A stretch of DNA of 64,000 nucleotides from assembly GCF_039555335.1 (NCBI RefSeq), contig NC_092628.1, positions 63,869,235 to 63,933,234 of the forward strand, read 5' to 3'. The notes below the pieces were generated by a model. It did no database searches and had not been told where the DNA came from. It worked only from the letters and a program-made list of their open reading frames with translations. Source of the DNA: Amphiura filiformis. Its lineage: Eukaryota > Echinodermata > Ophiuroidea > Amphilepidida > Amphiuridae. Position numbers and translations under genes: made by a program. This document shows positions 54,970-64,000 of this stretch, piece after piece (position 1 is the first letter of the stretch; each line of letters starts with the position of its first letter).

Positions 54970-55262
54970 GGAAAAGCAACTTGAACATGAAGAATTGAAA
55001 TACGGGTGTGGGCATTTGGTAAGCAGCATGGATGATGTACTAAAGAAGCACAAAGTCAAACTGGCTGCTTATCAAGGTGGCCATTTCACTGGAAACCATG
55101 TAGACAAACTATGCAAGGTATGAAGAACAGGTGACAGCATGGATGATGTACTAGAGAAGCACAAAGTCAAACTGGCTGCTTGTCAAGGTGGCCATTTCAT
55201 TGGAAACCATGTAGACAAACTATGCAAGGTAAGAAGAACAGGTGACAGCATGGATGCAAGAA
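54970..55262 (+). repeat. 111-bp coding-derived unit, two tandem copies
   Basis: The unit begins 'atggatgatgtactaaagaa' and runs to 'gacaaactatgcaaggt' plus 'gaagaacaggtgacagc'. The right segmental copy has twelve such units (60160-61512). Translated, the unit reads MDDVLKKHKVKLAAYQGG, HFTGNHVDKLCK, then a stop. Confidence 0.85.
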
Positions 55263-55859
55263 CTGCATAAAACCAATTAATCCTGATCAATTTCATTAGA
55301 GATGGCGAGGAACAAGTAGCCATATGGCTGCAAAAACTGCAAGAAAGAACAGAAAAGTGGCGGTTGAAGGGTAGGGCCCACATCAACATAAGATACTTGA
55401 TGTATTGAAACTGGGTGCATGCGTTGAAGGCAGGTTTTATTAACTACACATTGCAACTCATAGAAATGACCATATTATTTGATGTTTTTTATTGTGTCAA
55501 ATCATAGCCCATGGATAAATTCCACAATCATACAAAGTCTTTCAAAACATATGAGAAAGAAACAGAACTTTCCAAACATGTTAGGAATCTTAAAAGAAAC
55601 AATTCCAATTATGAAATTAATTCGGAAATAATGAAACGATCAAACACCAAGAGACGCGAATCTGGACAACGTAACCTTTGCCTAGAGGAAAAACTTTCTA
55701 TTCTCAAAATGTCTGAAGAAACCCCCTTAAACAAAAGATCCAAACTTATTTCAAAATGTAGTCACACAAGAAATAAAAAGAAGTAGGCTCAATTAGGTTG
55801 TTGTTTTGACTTAATTCACTGACCATTGTCAATTTCTCGTAAAATCCCATCTCTCTTTA

Positions 55860-56250
55860 CCTGGTCTCCAAGTGTCTATTTACACGTAGGCCTAACTGTG
55901 TGGGCCTATTTTGCTGTGTGTCTATTTATGTGTAGGTCTATCCACATGGCCAATCCCTATTTTGCGTATGTTTTGGTTTCGTAATCAAAGATCACAAAAA
56001 CAACAGCGCAATTGTCTGACAATCGCTGTGAGGCATGAAACTAATAGTTACAATACCTGGTCTCCAAGTGTCTATTTACACGTAGGCCTAACTGTGTGGG
56101 CCTATTTTGCTGTGTGTCTATTTATGTGTAGGTCTATCCACATGGCCAATCCCTATTTTGCGTATGTTTTGGTTTCGTAATCAAAGATCACAAAAACAAC
56201 AGCACAATTGTCTGACAATCGCTGTGAGACATGAAACTAATAGTTACAAT
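55860..56250 (+). repeat. Tandem duplication of about 196 bp
   Basis: Unit 1 starts 'cctggtctccaagtgtctat' at 55860 and unit 2 starts identically at 56056. They differ at only a few bases, so the duplication is recent. Confidence 0.9.
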
Positions 56251-56454
56251 GCTGGATAGTTTTCAGCGTAAACAATTTGTTGATTTCGTCCATAGACGTA
56301 GATCCCGGGGGATACTTCTCATCTGTCATCCGAGAAGGACAGAAGTAGTTTTTATTGATTGTGTCATCAAGTAAGAGCTGAAGATAGATTATTTGTGAAG
56401 TTGTCGACTTATAATAGGTATGATTGCTTTTACGCTTTTACACTTTATATTATA

Positions 56455-56970
56455 ATATCTCTTCACTTGGAAATGCTTTAATGCATTAATTGATATTTTC
56501 CATTTCTACTATTTTACATTCAGATCAAATCTGTAATTATCATTATTCTACCATCACTTTTATATTGCAAAGTGCAAAGCAAGAGTTGATGAAAAGACTT
56601 ACCTCAAGCACAATAAGACACCATTTTGGAAGCCTGAAAAGGCTTGTAAATTATCTGACAATTCATAGCCTGGCCTCAAAGTCATACAAAGTATCCCCTG
56701 GACAGCTATCACAAACTATCAAGACTATTAATGCAATAGCAAGGAGCTAGCACCAATGATAAGAGATCAAAATGCTGATCAAATTGATGAATACTGTGGT
56801 GAGTTGATGACATCATTCTATAATATCATGATAATATTGAAGTTGCAACTGATAACTTGTTAAAGCCATTATCCTAAATGTGTATTATTGTTAATTTGTT
56901 TAAACCTAAAATGTTAGCATTATATTAATATTGTTCCAATGTATTATTGGAATCAACTAAATTCATGTAT
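56455..56970 (+). repeat. Segmental duplicate D1, copy 2
   Basis: This is the counterpart of 47392-47900. The exon here has PGQLSQTIKTINAI against PGQLSQTTRTIDALSKE, and is broken by a small deletion. Confidence 0.65.
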
Positions 56971-57067
56971 TTACAGGAAAACTTAGCAATTTTGAATTAC
57001 ATTTGAAATTGGCTGTTTACCATTTTGTTAAAAGGTTGATCAGGTGTTTTTTGTTTTATCTTATTAA

Positions 57068-57072
57068 TTATT

Positions 57073-57100
<28 letters not shown>
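57068..57100 (+). repeat. ATT microsatellite
   Basis: About ten TTA units. Confidence 0.9.
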
Positions 57101-57104
<4 letters not shown>

Positions 57105-57292
57105 ATGCTGTGTGTTTTGACTTATTTACCAGTCTTCAAATTGTCAGTTTCAAGTGCAATATCTGTAAAAAAAAAAAAACTGTTTCATAAGCCTCTATGG
57201 ACAAACAAACCTTTTTTTTTTTTTTGCCTAATGTTAAGTAAATTTATTCATAAAATGAACTTAATATCACCAAACTTTTATTATGTTTACAG

Positions 57293-57371
57293 ATGAAGCC
57301 AACTGCTTCACAATGGCAGATGAACTTCTGTACCGTGAGAGCACTAAATCTGAAGTTGCAAGGATAGAGGG
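57293..57371 (+). CDS. Short exon-like segment
   Basis: The acceptor is 'ttatgtttacag' and the donor is 'G|GTATGT'. In frame it reads EANCFTMADELLYREST-KSEVARIE, acidic with a Cys. It could be an exon of the family spread over this cluster. Confidence 0.35.
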
Positions 57372-58039
57372 TATGTAATGCTTGCAGATCCACGCAATGA
57401 TTACATAAGTAACAAAACATAACAAACAGTCCATCTTTTCATCAGTCAGTTACAGACGAAAAGATTGGGAGATACTCATGCGCTGTATGAGAGCAGCAAT
57501 TCAGAGGCATCTCAGAAGTGCCCCATATCACAGAGAAATCAATGTAATATCTGAGTCTGAGTCAGCAAACAATGCATCTATAAAATAGGCTATATATTGA
57601 GACATGTGACAGGTTTTCACAGATCATATCACATATTACTTTATTACTTCAACTTTTACTATTTACTGCAGATGCTTAAAACATTCAATTTAAAAGTTTT
57701 GTCTTTAATCCTGATCAATTCCAATAGAGATGGTGAAGAACAAGTGGCGTCATGGATGGAACAACTGTTTGCAACCACTGAAAAGTGGCGTGCAAAGGAC
57801 AAGGCCCACATCAATATACGATACTTAACTTATTGTGTCTGGGCTCATAAACTCAAGGCAGGTTTCAATAACTGCACATTGCACCTCATAGAAATGACCA
57901 TTATTATTTGATGTTTCAACTGTGTCAAATCATAGACCATGAATAAATTCTGTAATCATACAAAGTCTTTCAGGCATAAGAAATATGAGAAAGAGTTGAG
58001 AAAAGTTGTTTATTCGCGGCGCCCCACTATACGCCACTA

Positions 58040-58350
58040 TAGAATACTGCCGACAAATTATGATGTTAGAATCAAGGACGTATATCATATAGATGTAACT
58101 CTTGATAACCACCTAATTCATCCTAAGTACCTTTGTAAAACACGTGTCGCATCATTCAGTCGCCCAAGTTTGTCCAAGCTAGTTATGCAATGGGAGCCTC
58201 ATACAGAGTCATGCGTAACATGTAATATACTGACAAGCACACAGCTGGGTGGTGGTCGCCCACGAAGCCACAAGTAGCTGCTAAATGCATAAAGGCAATG
58301 CAGAAGCATCAAGAAGAGATGGACAATCTCGATTCTGCACCTCTTTTAGA
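58040..58350 (+). pseudogene. RAG1-N-terminal-like zinc-binding segment, right copy
   Basis: This frame runs through YDVRIKDVYHIDVTLDNHLI, HPKYLCKT and MQWEPHTESCVTCNIL, then shifts near 58255 relative to the left copy. The 5' CxxC part is missing here, replaced by a deletion junction with the 'MNKFCNHTKSF' block. Confidence 0.5.
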
Positions 58351-58416
58351 ACAGTTTTCATTTTGTATCTGTGATACATTAAGAGCTTTAATCTTTATTA
58401 TCTTTATCCAAAAAAT

Positions 58417-58602
58417 ATGAGGAGGATGACAGACGAGGCAAACCTCAGCTTCAACGAAGGCCCCCCATCTAGGATAGGAAGAAATCTATATAGGCTAATA
58501 ACCGAATGTGCCCAACTTGTTACACAGTACACTTCTTGTTTTGTGACCAAAGAAGACAGTCATACTTTTTACATACGGAAGTGCATAAACAACTTGACTT
58601 GA
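58417..58602 (+). pseudogene. 'RRMTDEANLSFNEGPPSRIG' exon, right copy
   Basis: The protein is identical to that at 51235-51420, including the stop after NNLT. Confidence 0.5.
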
Positions 58603-58880
58603 TTTTGGTTCATCAATTTAGGTATGATCGGTTAATTTTAAATTTTATTCATATTTCAGTTGTCATTTTATTTTACCATTTCAAAATCTCAGTCTGAATT
58701 ATTGTTTATTAATATACGAAATGAATGATGACGATTTTGTAGTCGAAGTTTTCCTGTCTTTTCATTCACCGTTTCACATATATAGATGGTTGATTCTATG
58801 AAATCATCTGAGATATTGTGACTTTGACATCAAATCATCATCACGCATGGATGATTTTCCCTGTTCCCAATTTATAGTCC

Positions 58881-59303
58881 TTGCTTTCAAAAGTCATTCA
58901 AAATATGTCCTTTCAAAGAGAAGAGAAAGAAGAGCAATCCAATGAAGAACAGAATCACGGCAAAGGCGAAGATAAGAAACCAGAGAAGAAGGAGCAGAAA
59001 GAGGAGACATTGGACAAAAAGAAGGAAAAGGAAACAGACGGAAGACGAGGACAAAGAGAAGAGGAAGAAGAGCAATCCAATGAAGAACAGAATCACAGAA
59101 AAGCCAAAGACAAGGAGGACCAAAAGGAGAAGACTACTGAAACAGTTGAAAATGACCAAGAACTCAGCATTCAGGCATCTGGCCAGGATATGATCCCTTT
59201 AGATTTGACGTGTGAACGGTCACCACCAAGAAAAAGGAGAAAGAGAAACGTTTCAGAATCCAGCATATCCTCACCCTCATCATCATCCTACTCCTCCTCA
59301 TAA
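58881..59303 (+). CDS. Lys/Glu-rich linker frame, right copy
   Basis: The 140-residue frame MLSKVIQNMSFQREEKEEQS... contains two copies of the EEQSNEEQNH unit, long Lys/Glu runs and RSPPRKRRKRN near its end (nuclear-localisation-like), closing in a Ser run. It is intact, unlike the left copy (51855-52113). Decayed fingers follow (59300-59640). A disordered linker of a zinc-finger protein is the likely role. Confidence 0.5.
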   Translation: MLSKVIQNMSFQREEKEEQSNEEQNHGKGEDKKPEKKEQKEETLDKKKEKETDGRRGQREEEEEQSNEEQNHRKAKDKEDQKEKTTETVENDQELSIQASGQDMIPLDLTCERSPPRKRRKRNVSESSISSPSSSSYSSS

Positions 59304-59640
59304 AGCCTTTCACCAGCATGGTGACCTGAAAAAACATGAAAGAACTGCTTACATTATCCTATCGTAAAGATCATGAAATCCATCCACAACCATTCGGGTT
59401 CGATATATGCTCCAAAGTATTCACACAAGAAAGCAATCTGAGAAGATATATAGTAGAATACACACAGGAGGCAAGAGTTTTTATCGTGCAACTTGTGCAA
59501 TGGCATTTCATCAACAAGGTGATTCTAAAAAATAAGAAAGAAGACACACAGAAACACCATACCAATGCAGTATCTGTGGCAAAGAAGAGTATCCCACACA
59601 AAGCAATTTATCAAGACAAAAGGTGAAGCAAGATCATTAA
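59300..59640 (+). pseudogene. Decayed C2H2 fingers, right copy
   Basis: Words such as FHQHGDLKKHER, FDICSKVFTQESNLRRY, CATCA and HQQGD appear across the frames. Cys/His pairs are incomplete and frames shift. Confidence 0.6.
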
Positions 59641-60159
59641 TCCTCTCTGCAAATTTTTACTTTTTTCCCTCCCAGCTAATAAAGCTGCATCTGTATAGGA
59701 GGGAGCTTCCCAGCCTCAGAGACTACATGTACGTAAGTGCATGTACTGTAAAGTTATGAGCAAATGATTATCTTTACCAAAAAAATAAGATATAAAATGA
59801 GAGATGCGAAGGATTTTCACAGATCATATCACTTATATTTAAATTTCCTCAATTATTACTGTTTACTACAGATGCTTACAGCATTTAATTAAAAAGTTTT
59901 GTCTTTAATCCTGATCAATTTCAATAGAGATAGTGAGGAACGAGTAGCCATATATGGCTGCAACTTGCAAGAAAGAACTGAAAAGTGGTGGTTGAAGGGT
60001 AAGGCCCACATCAACATCAGATATTTAAGCATAGTTGTCATCTATAAGTACAGCTGGCTGGACTATAATTCTACCACTAGTATAAACATCTCTTCATCCC
60101 ATTTCTTCTCAGGAAAAGCAACTTGAACATGAAGAATTGAAATATGGGTGTGGGCATTT

Positions 60160-61512
60160 GGTAAGCAGCATGGATGATGTACTGAAGAAGCACAAAGTCA
60201 AACTGGCTGCTTATCAAGGTGGCCATTTCACTGGAAACCATGTAGACAAACTATGCAAGGTATGAAGAACAGGTGACAGCATGGATGATGTACTAAAGAA
60301 GCACAAAGTCAAACTGGCTGCTTATCAAGGTGGCCATTTCACTGGAAACCATGTAGACAAACTATGCAAGGAATGAAGAACATGTGACAGCATGGATGAT
60401 GTACTAAAGAAGCACAAAGTCAAACTGGCTGCTTATCAAGGTGGCCATTTCATTGGAAACCATGTAGACAAACTATGCAAGGAATGAAGAACAGGTGACA
60501 GCATGGATGATGTACTAGAGAAGCACAAAGTCAAACTGGCTGCTTATCAAGGTGGCCATTTCATTGGAAACCATGTAGACAAACTATGCAAGGTATGAAG
60601 AACAGGTGACAGCATGGATGATGTACTAAAGAAGCACAAAGTCAAACTGGCTGCTTATCAAGGTGGCCATTTCATTGGAAACCATGTAGACAAACTATGC
60701 AAGGTATGAAGAACAGGTGACAGCATGGATGATGTACTAGAGAAGCACAAAGTCAAACTGGCTGCTTATCAAGGTGGCCATTTCACTGGAAACCATGTAG
60801 ACAAACTATGCAATGTATGAAGAACAGGTGACAGCATGGATGATGTACTAAAGAAGCACAAAGTCAAACTGGCTGCTTATCAAGGTGGTCATTTCATTGG
60901 AAACCATGTAGACAAACTATGCAAGGTATGAAGAACAGGTGACAGCATGGATGATGTACTAGAGAAGCACAAAGTCAAACTGGCTGCTTATCAAGGTGGC
61001 CATTTCATTGGAAACCATGTAGACAAACTATGCAAGGTATGAAGAACAGGTGACAGCATGGATGATGTACTAAAGAAGCACAAAGTCAAACTGGCTGCTT
61101 ATCAAGGTGGCCATTTCACTGGAAACCATGTAGACAAACTATGCAAGGAATGAAGAACAGGTGACAGCATGGATGATGTACTAAAGAAGCACAAAGTCAA
61201 ACTGGCTGCTTATCAAGGTGGCCATTTCACTGGAAACCATGTAGACAAACTATGCAAGGAATGAAGAACAGGTGACAGCATGGATGATGTACTAGAGAAG
61301 CACAAAGTCAAACTGGCTGCTTATCAAGGTGGCCATTTCATTGGAAACCATGTAGACAAACTATGCAATGTATGAAGAACAGGTGACAGCATGGATGATG
61401 TACTAAAGAAGCACAAAGTCAAACTGGCTGCTTATCAAGGTGGCCATTTCATTGGAAACCATGTAGACAAACTATGCAAGGTATGAAGAACAGGTGACAG
61501 CATGGATGCAAG
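60160..61512 (+). repeat. 111-bp coding-derived satellite, twelve copies
   Basis: Units start at about 60169, 60280, 60391, 60502, 60613, 60724, 60836, 60947, 61058, 61169, 61280 and 61391. The last is followed by a partial unit. The unit (37 codons) is open in one frame for 31-32 codons, then hits a stop. Differences between units are few (tattgg/cactgg, ctaaag/ctagag, aaggta/aatgta/aaggaa), so the array is recent. Confidence 0.95.
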
Positions 61513-61529
61513 AACTGCATAAAACCAAT

Positions 61530-62060
61530 TAATCCTGATCAATTTCATTAGATATGGTGAGGAACAAGTAGCCATATATGGCTGCAAAAGCTGCAAGAAA
61601 GAACAGAAAAGTGGAAGCTGAAGGGTAGGGCCCACATCAACATAAGATACTTGATGTATTGTATTTGGGTGCATGCGCTGAAGGCAGGTTTCATTAAAGT
61701 CTACACATTGCACCTCATAGAAATGACCATATTATTTGATGTTTAAACTGTGTCAAATCATAGACCATGAACAAATTCTGTAATCATACAAAGTCTTTCA
61801 GACATAAAAAAATATGAGAAAGAGACAGAACTTTCCAAACATGTTTGGAATCTTAAAAGGAACAATTCCAATTATGAAATTAATTGGGAAATAATGAAAA
61901 GATCAAATACCAAGAGACGCGAATCTGGACAATGTAACCTTTGCCTATAGGAAAAACTTTCTATTCTCAAAATGTCTGATCAGGGTGAAGAAACCCTCTT
62001 AGACAAAAGATCCGAACTTATTTCAAAATGTCGTCACGCAAGAATTACAAAGAAGTAGGC
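61530..62060 (+). repeat. Last 'DGEEQV' and 'MNKFCNHTKSF' blocks
   Basis: The blocks are copies of 55280-55510 and 55511-55790. This copy carries a stop-making change in 'ttgcctataggaaaaactt'. Confidence 0.75.
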
Positions 62061-62559
62061 TCAATTAGGTTGTTGTTTTGACTTTGCATTCACTGTACCA
62101 ATGTCAATTGTGTGCAAATTCCCATCCCTCTTTTCCTGATCTCCAAGCATCTATTTACATTAGGCCCAAGCGTTTGGCCTATTTTGCATATATTTTGTCT
62201 CCACATGTCTATTTACTTGTCTATTTTGACATTGTATTTTATTATGCAAATTTCCATGCCCTACAGAACTGTGTACATCTGTCAGGGAACTAACCTTTTG
62301 TTATGCTAAATAGCCTTCACATTTTTTTGTGTTGAAGGTCGTGCTTTGCATACATTCAGTGGGAGACTATGTCATTCTGGGTGTCAAAATATATGTGTAT
62401 AAGGTTTATGTAATGATGTGGAGAAAATAATAAGAATTAAATGGTCCGCATATTTTGGATATGGCAAGGATAGCTTTAGCTGCTCGAGTGGTATAAAAAT
62501 ATATCAAAAACATCAAGTGAAGACTTGTTAATTTCTGATGTAACATGATTGAACCATTC

Positions 62560-62790
<231 letters not shown>

Positions 62791-63219
62791 ATGGATTTGT
62801 TAATTTATACACAAACGTGTGTAACATGATTGAATCCGTTGCTATGAGAGTACAATTATATTACATGCCAGCCCTTCTATATGGGGTGAAGAAGATGTAA
62901 GTATATTGTAATTTTCAATTATACAATAAATGTTACATTTTATGTTTCCTGTGTTTATTCCAGTCCTTCAATATGTGATGAGTATGGCCCTGGAGGGCGT
63001 GATAGATTTTATTTCATTTTAGAAGAATTGGCCTCTATGTAAGTATATATATTGCAATTTTCAAGTATACAATAAATGTTACATTTTATGTTTCCTGTGG
63101 ATCTTTTATTCCAGTCCTTAGGGCTAATGTAGTCCATCTCTTTCAGAGATCACCTACTGGCCATCCAAAAACGACAACTTCTTAAGGCAAAACCCAATTT
63201 TTTATTACTTTTTCTGGCA

Positions 63220-63420
63220 AATATGTGCAGAGGAGCAATCTTGAGGTACACAAAGAACTCTCAGAGAGCGACAATACAAGTCCAAAGAAGTGACCATACA
63301 AGTGTAATATATGCAACAATTTTTGTTTCAACAGCAACTTGAGGAAACAGAAACTGCATACTGTGAAAAACCATACAAATGCCAAAAATGTGGCCATATC
63401 AGTAAATTTATTTTAAATCC
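63220..63420 (+). pseudogene. Decayed C2H2 finger fragment
   Basis: EKPYKCQKCGH is a clear finger start with its linker, preceded by 'CNICNNFCFNSNLRKQKLH'-like words in another frame. No complete finger remains. Confidence 0.55.
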
Positions 63421-63676
63421 TTATATTTGTTTATTGAAGTTGACACTTATTCATATTCTTAATTTATTCATTTCAATTTTACATTCATACACTTTTAGAA
63501 CATATCCAAATCAGAAAAGCCGTCTTGTGATTCTAGAGGAAACTTTTTCGAGTTGGTCATATAACATGACCCAATGGTCTAGTGACCACTATGGACAAAA
63601 TGGCTTAAAGCATTGGACTATGATGGCTAATTTAGGTTTCTGTGATTATTTTACTCCAGCCCTTGTATATCTGGGG

Positions 63677-63698
63677 ATGATGATGATGATGATCACCA
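63677..63698 (+). repeat. ATG microsatellite
   Basis: Seven ATG/GAT units. Confidence 0.85.
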
Positions 63699-64000
63699 TC
63701 ATCAGAGATTTCTTTTTCCTCAGTTAAATCTGATACACACATATACAACAGCAAGGAAAAAATAAATGTTTCTCATTCCCTGCATTATTTTTGGGAAAAC
63801 TTAGTTGTTAACATATTGCTTTGTAGTTTTTATGGCAGTGCATTATAGAAACTTCATTGTTAATACTCAGTAAGTTCAGCTATCCACATTTAAGACATGG
63901 TGATTCAAAGATATAGGATATGAAAAGGAAGTGATCGATGGAACAGTGTTTATCAAGAAAGTTTGGTGGAATGTTTGCAGACAACAAGAAAAAAACATTG

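Larger units (their letters stand above)
49900..55795 (+). repeat. Large direct segmental duplication, left copy
   Basis: Sequence order here is: 'DGEEQV' block, 'MNKFCNHTKSF' block, zinc segment, 'RRMTDEAN' exon, Lys/Glu linker, decayed fingers, [2-kb transposon], second 'DGEEQV' block, 111-bp units (two), third 'DGEEQV' block and 'MNKFCNHTKSF' block. The same order is found at 57600-62060 without the transposon and with many more 111-bp units. Confidence 0.8.
57600..62060 (+). repeat. Large direct segmental duplication, right copy
   Basis: The order of blocks matches 49900-55795, lacking the 2-kb transposon. A deletion has fused the 'MNKFCNHTKSF' block (from 57939) to the zinc segment (near 58050). 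It has an expanded 111-bp array. The right copy gives the pre-insertion sequence of the left one. Confidence 0.8.

Noticed and set aside
57003..57296. 97-residue frame at 57.0 kb
   Set aside because: It depends on the ATT microsatellite and A/T runs. Only the short exon-like piece after 57292 looks meaningful.

Overview
The window is eukaryotic, AT-rich and intron-rich, with one well-supported protein gene in a dense bed of transposon debris. RTE-type retrotransposon ends, tRNA-derived SINEs, Tc1 and pogo relics, a Mutator-like transposase relic, a THAP exon, decayed C2H2 fingers and many inverted-repeat elements suggest a marine invertebrate, probably a deuterostome such as a hemichordate or echinoderm. 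That placement is inference; nothing here fixes the species. I found no rRNA or tRNA gene, no bacterial operon and no CRISPR array.

Left and centre (about 11.0-32.9 kb, + strand): nine exons whose phases all fit together encode an SH2-domain adaptor of about 879 residues. It has a short N-terminal region of no family I recognise, a Gln/Lys-rich coiled-coil start, a long low-complexity middle with proline-rich SH3-ligand-like sites and YMNV and YENV motifs (GRB2-type pYxN sites), and a C-terminal SH2 domain. The largest exon carries one stop and two compensating single-base shifts, all at or beside homopolymers. They are probably sequence errors, but a decayed allele is possible. The introns and 3' flank are full of mobile elements: a Tc1 copy with about 200-bp terminal repeats, an RTE copy interrupted by about 1.4 kb, several MITE families, and two foldback elements in opposite orientation on either side of the SH2 exons.

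Foldback elements (9.0-10.2, 29.7-30.1, 32.3-32.7, 39.6-40.2 and probably 40.8-41.4 kb): these share one architecture, with two opposed arms each built from tandem copies of a short word around a unique core. The 9.0 and 39.6 kb copies have clear 8-bp target duplications. Their words differ completely but their design is the same. They are the best candidate here for an undescribed element class.

Right (42-64 kb): a pogo transposase C-terminal relic, a frameshifted Mutator-like transposase, a THAP exon and fragments of a gene or transposon family with decayed C2H2 fingers and a RAG1-N-terminal-like zinc-binding signature. This family is present as two large direct segmental copies (about 49.9-55.8 and 57.6-62.1 kb). 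The left copy is split by a 2,016-bp inverted-repeat transposon whose empty site survives in the right copy. A 111-bp coding-derived unit expanded from 2 copies on the left to 12 on the right.
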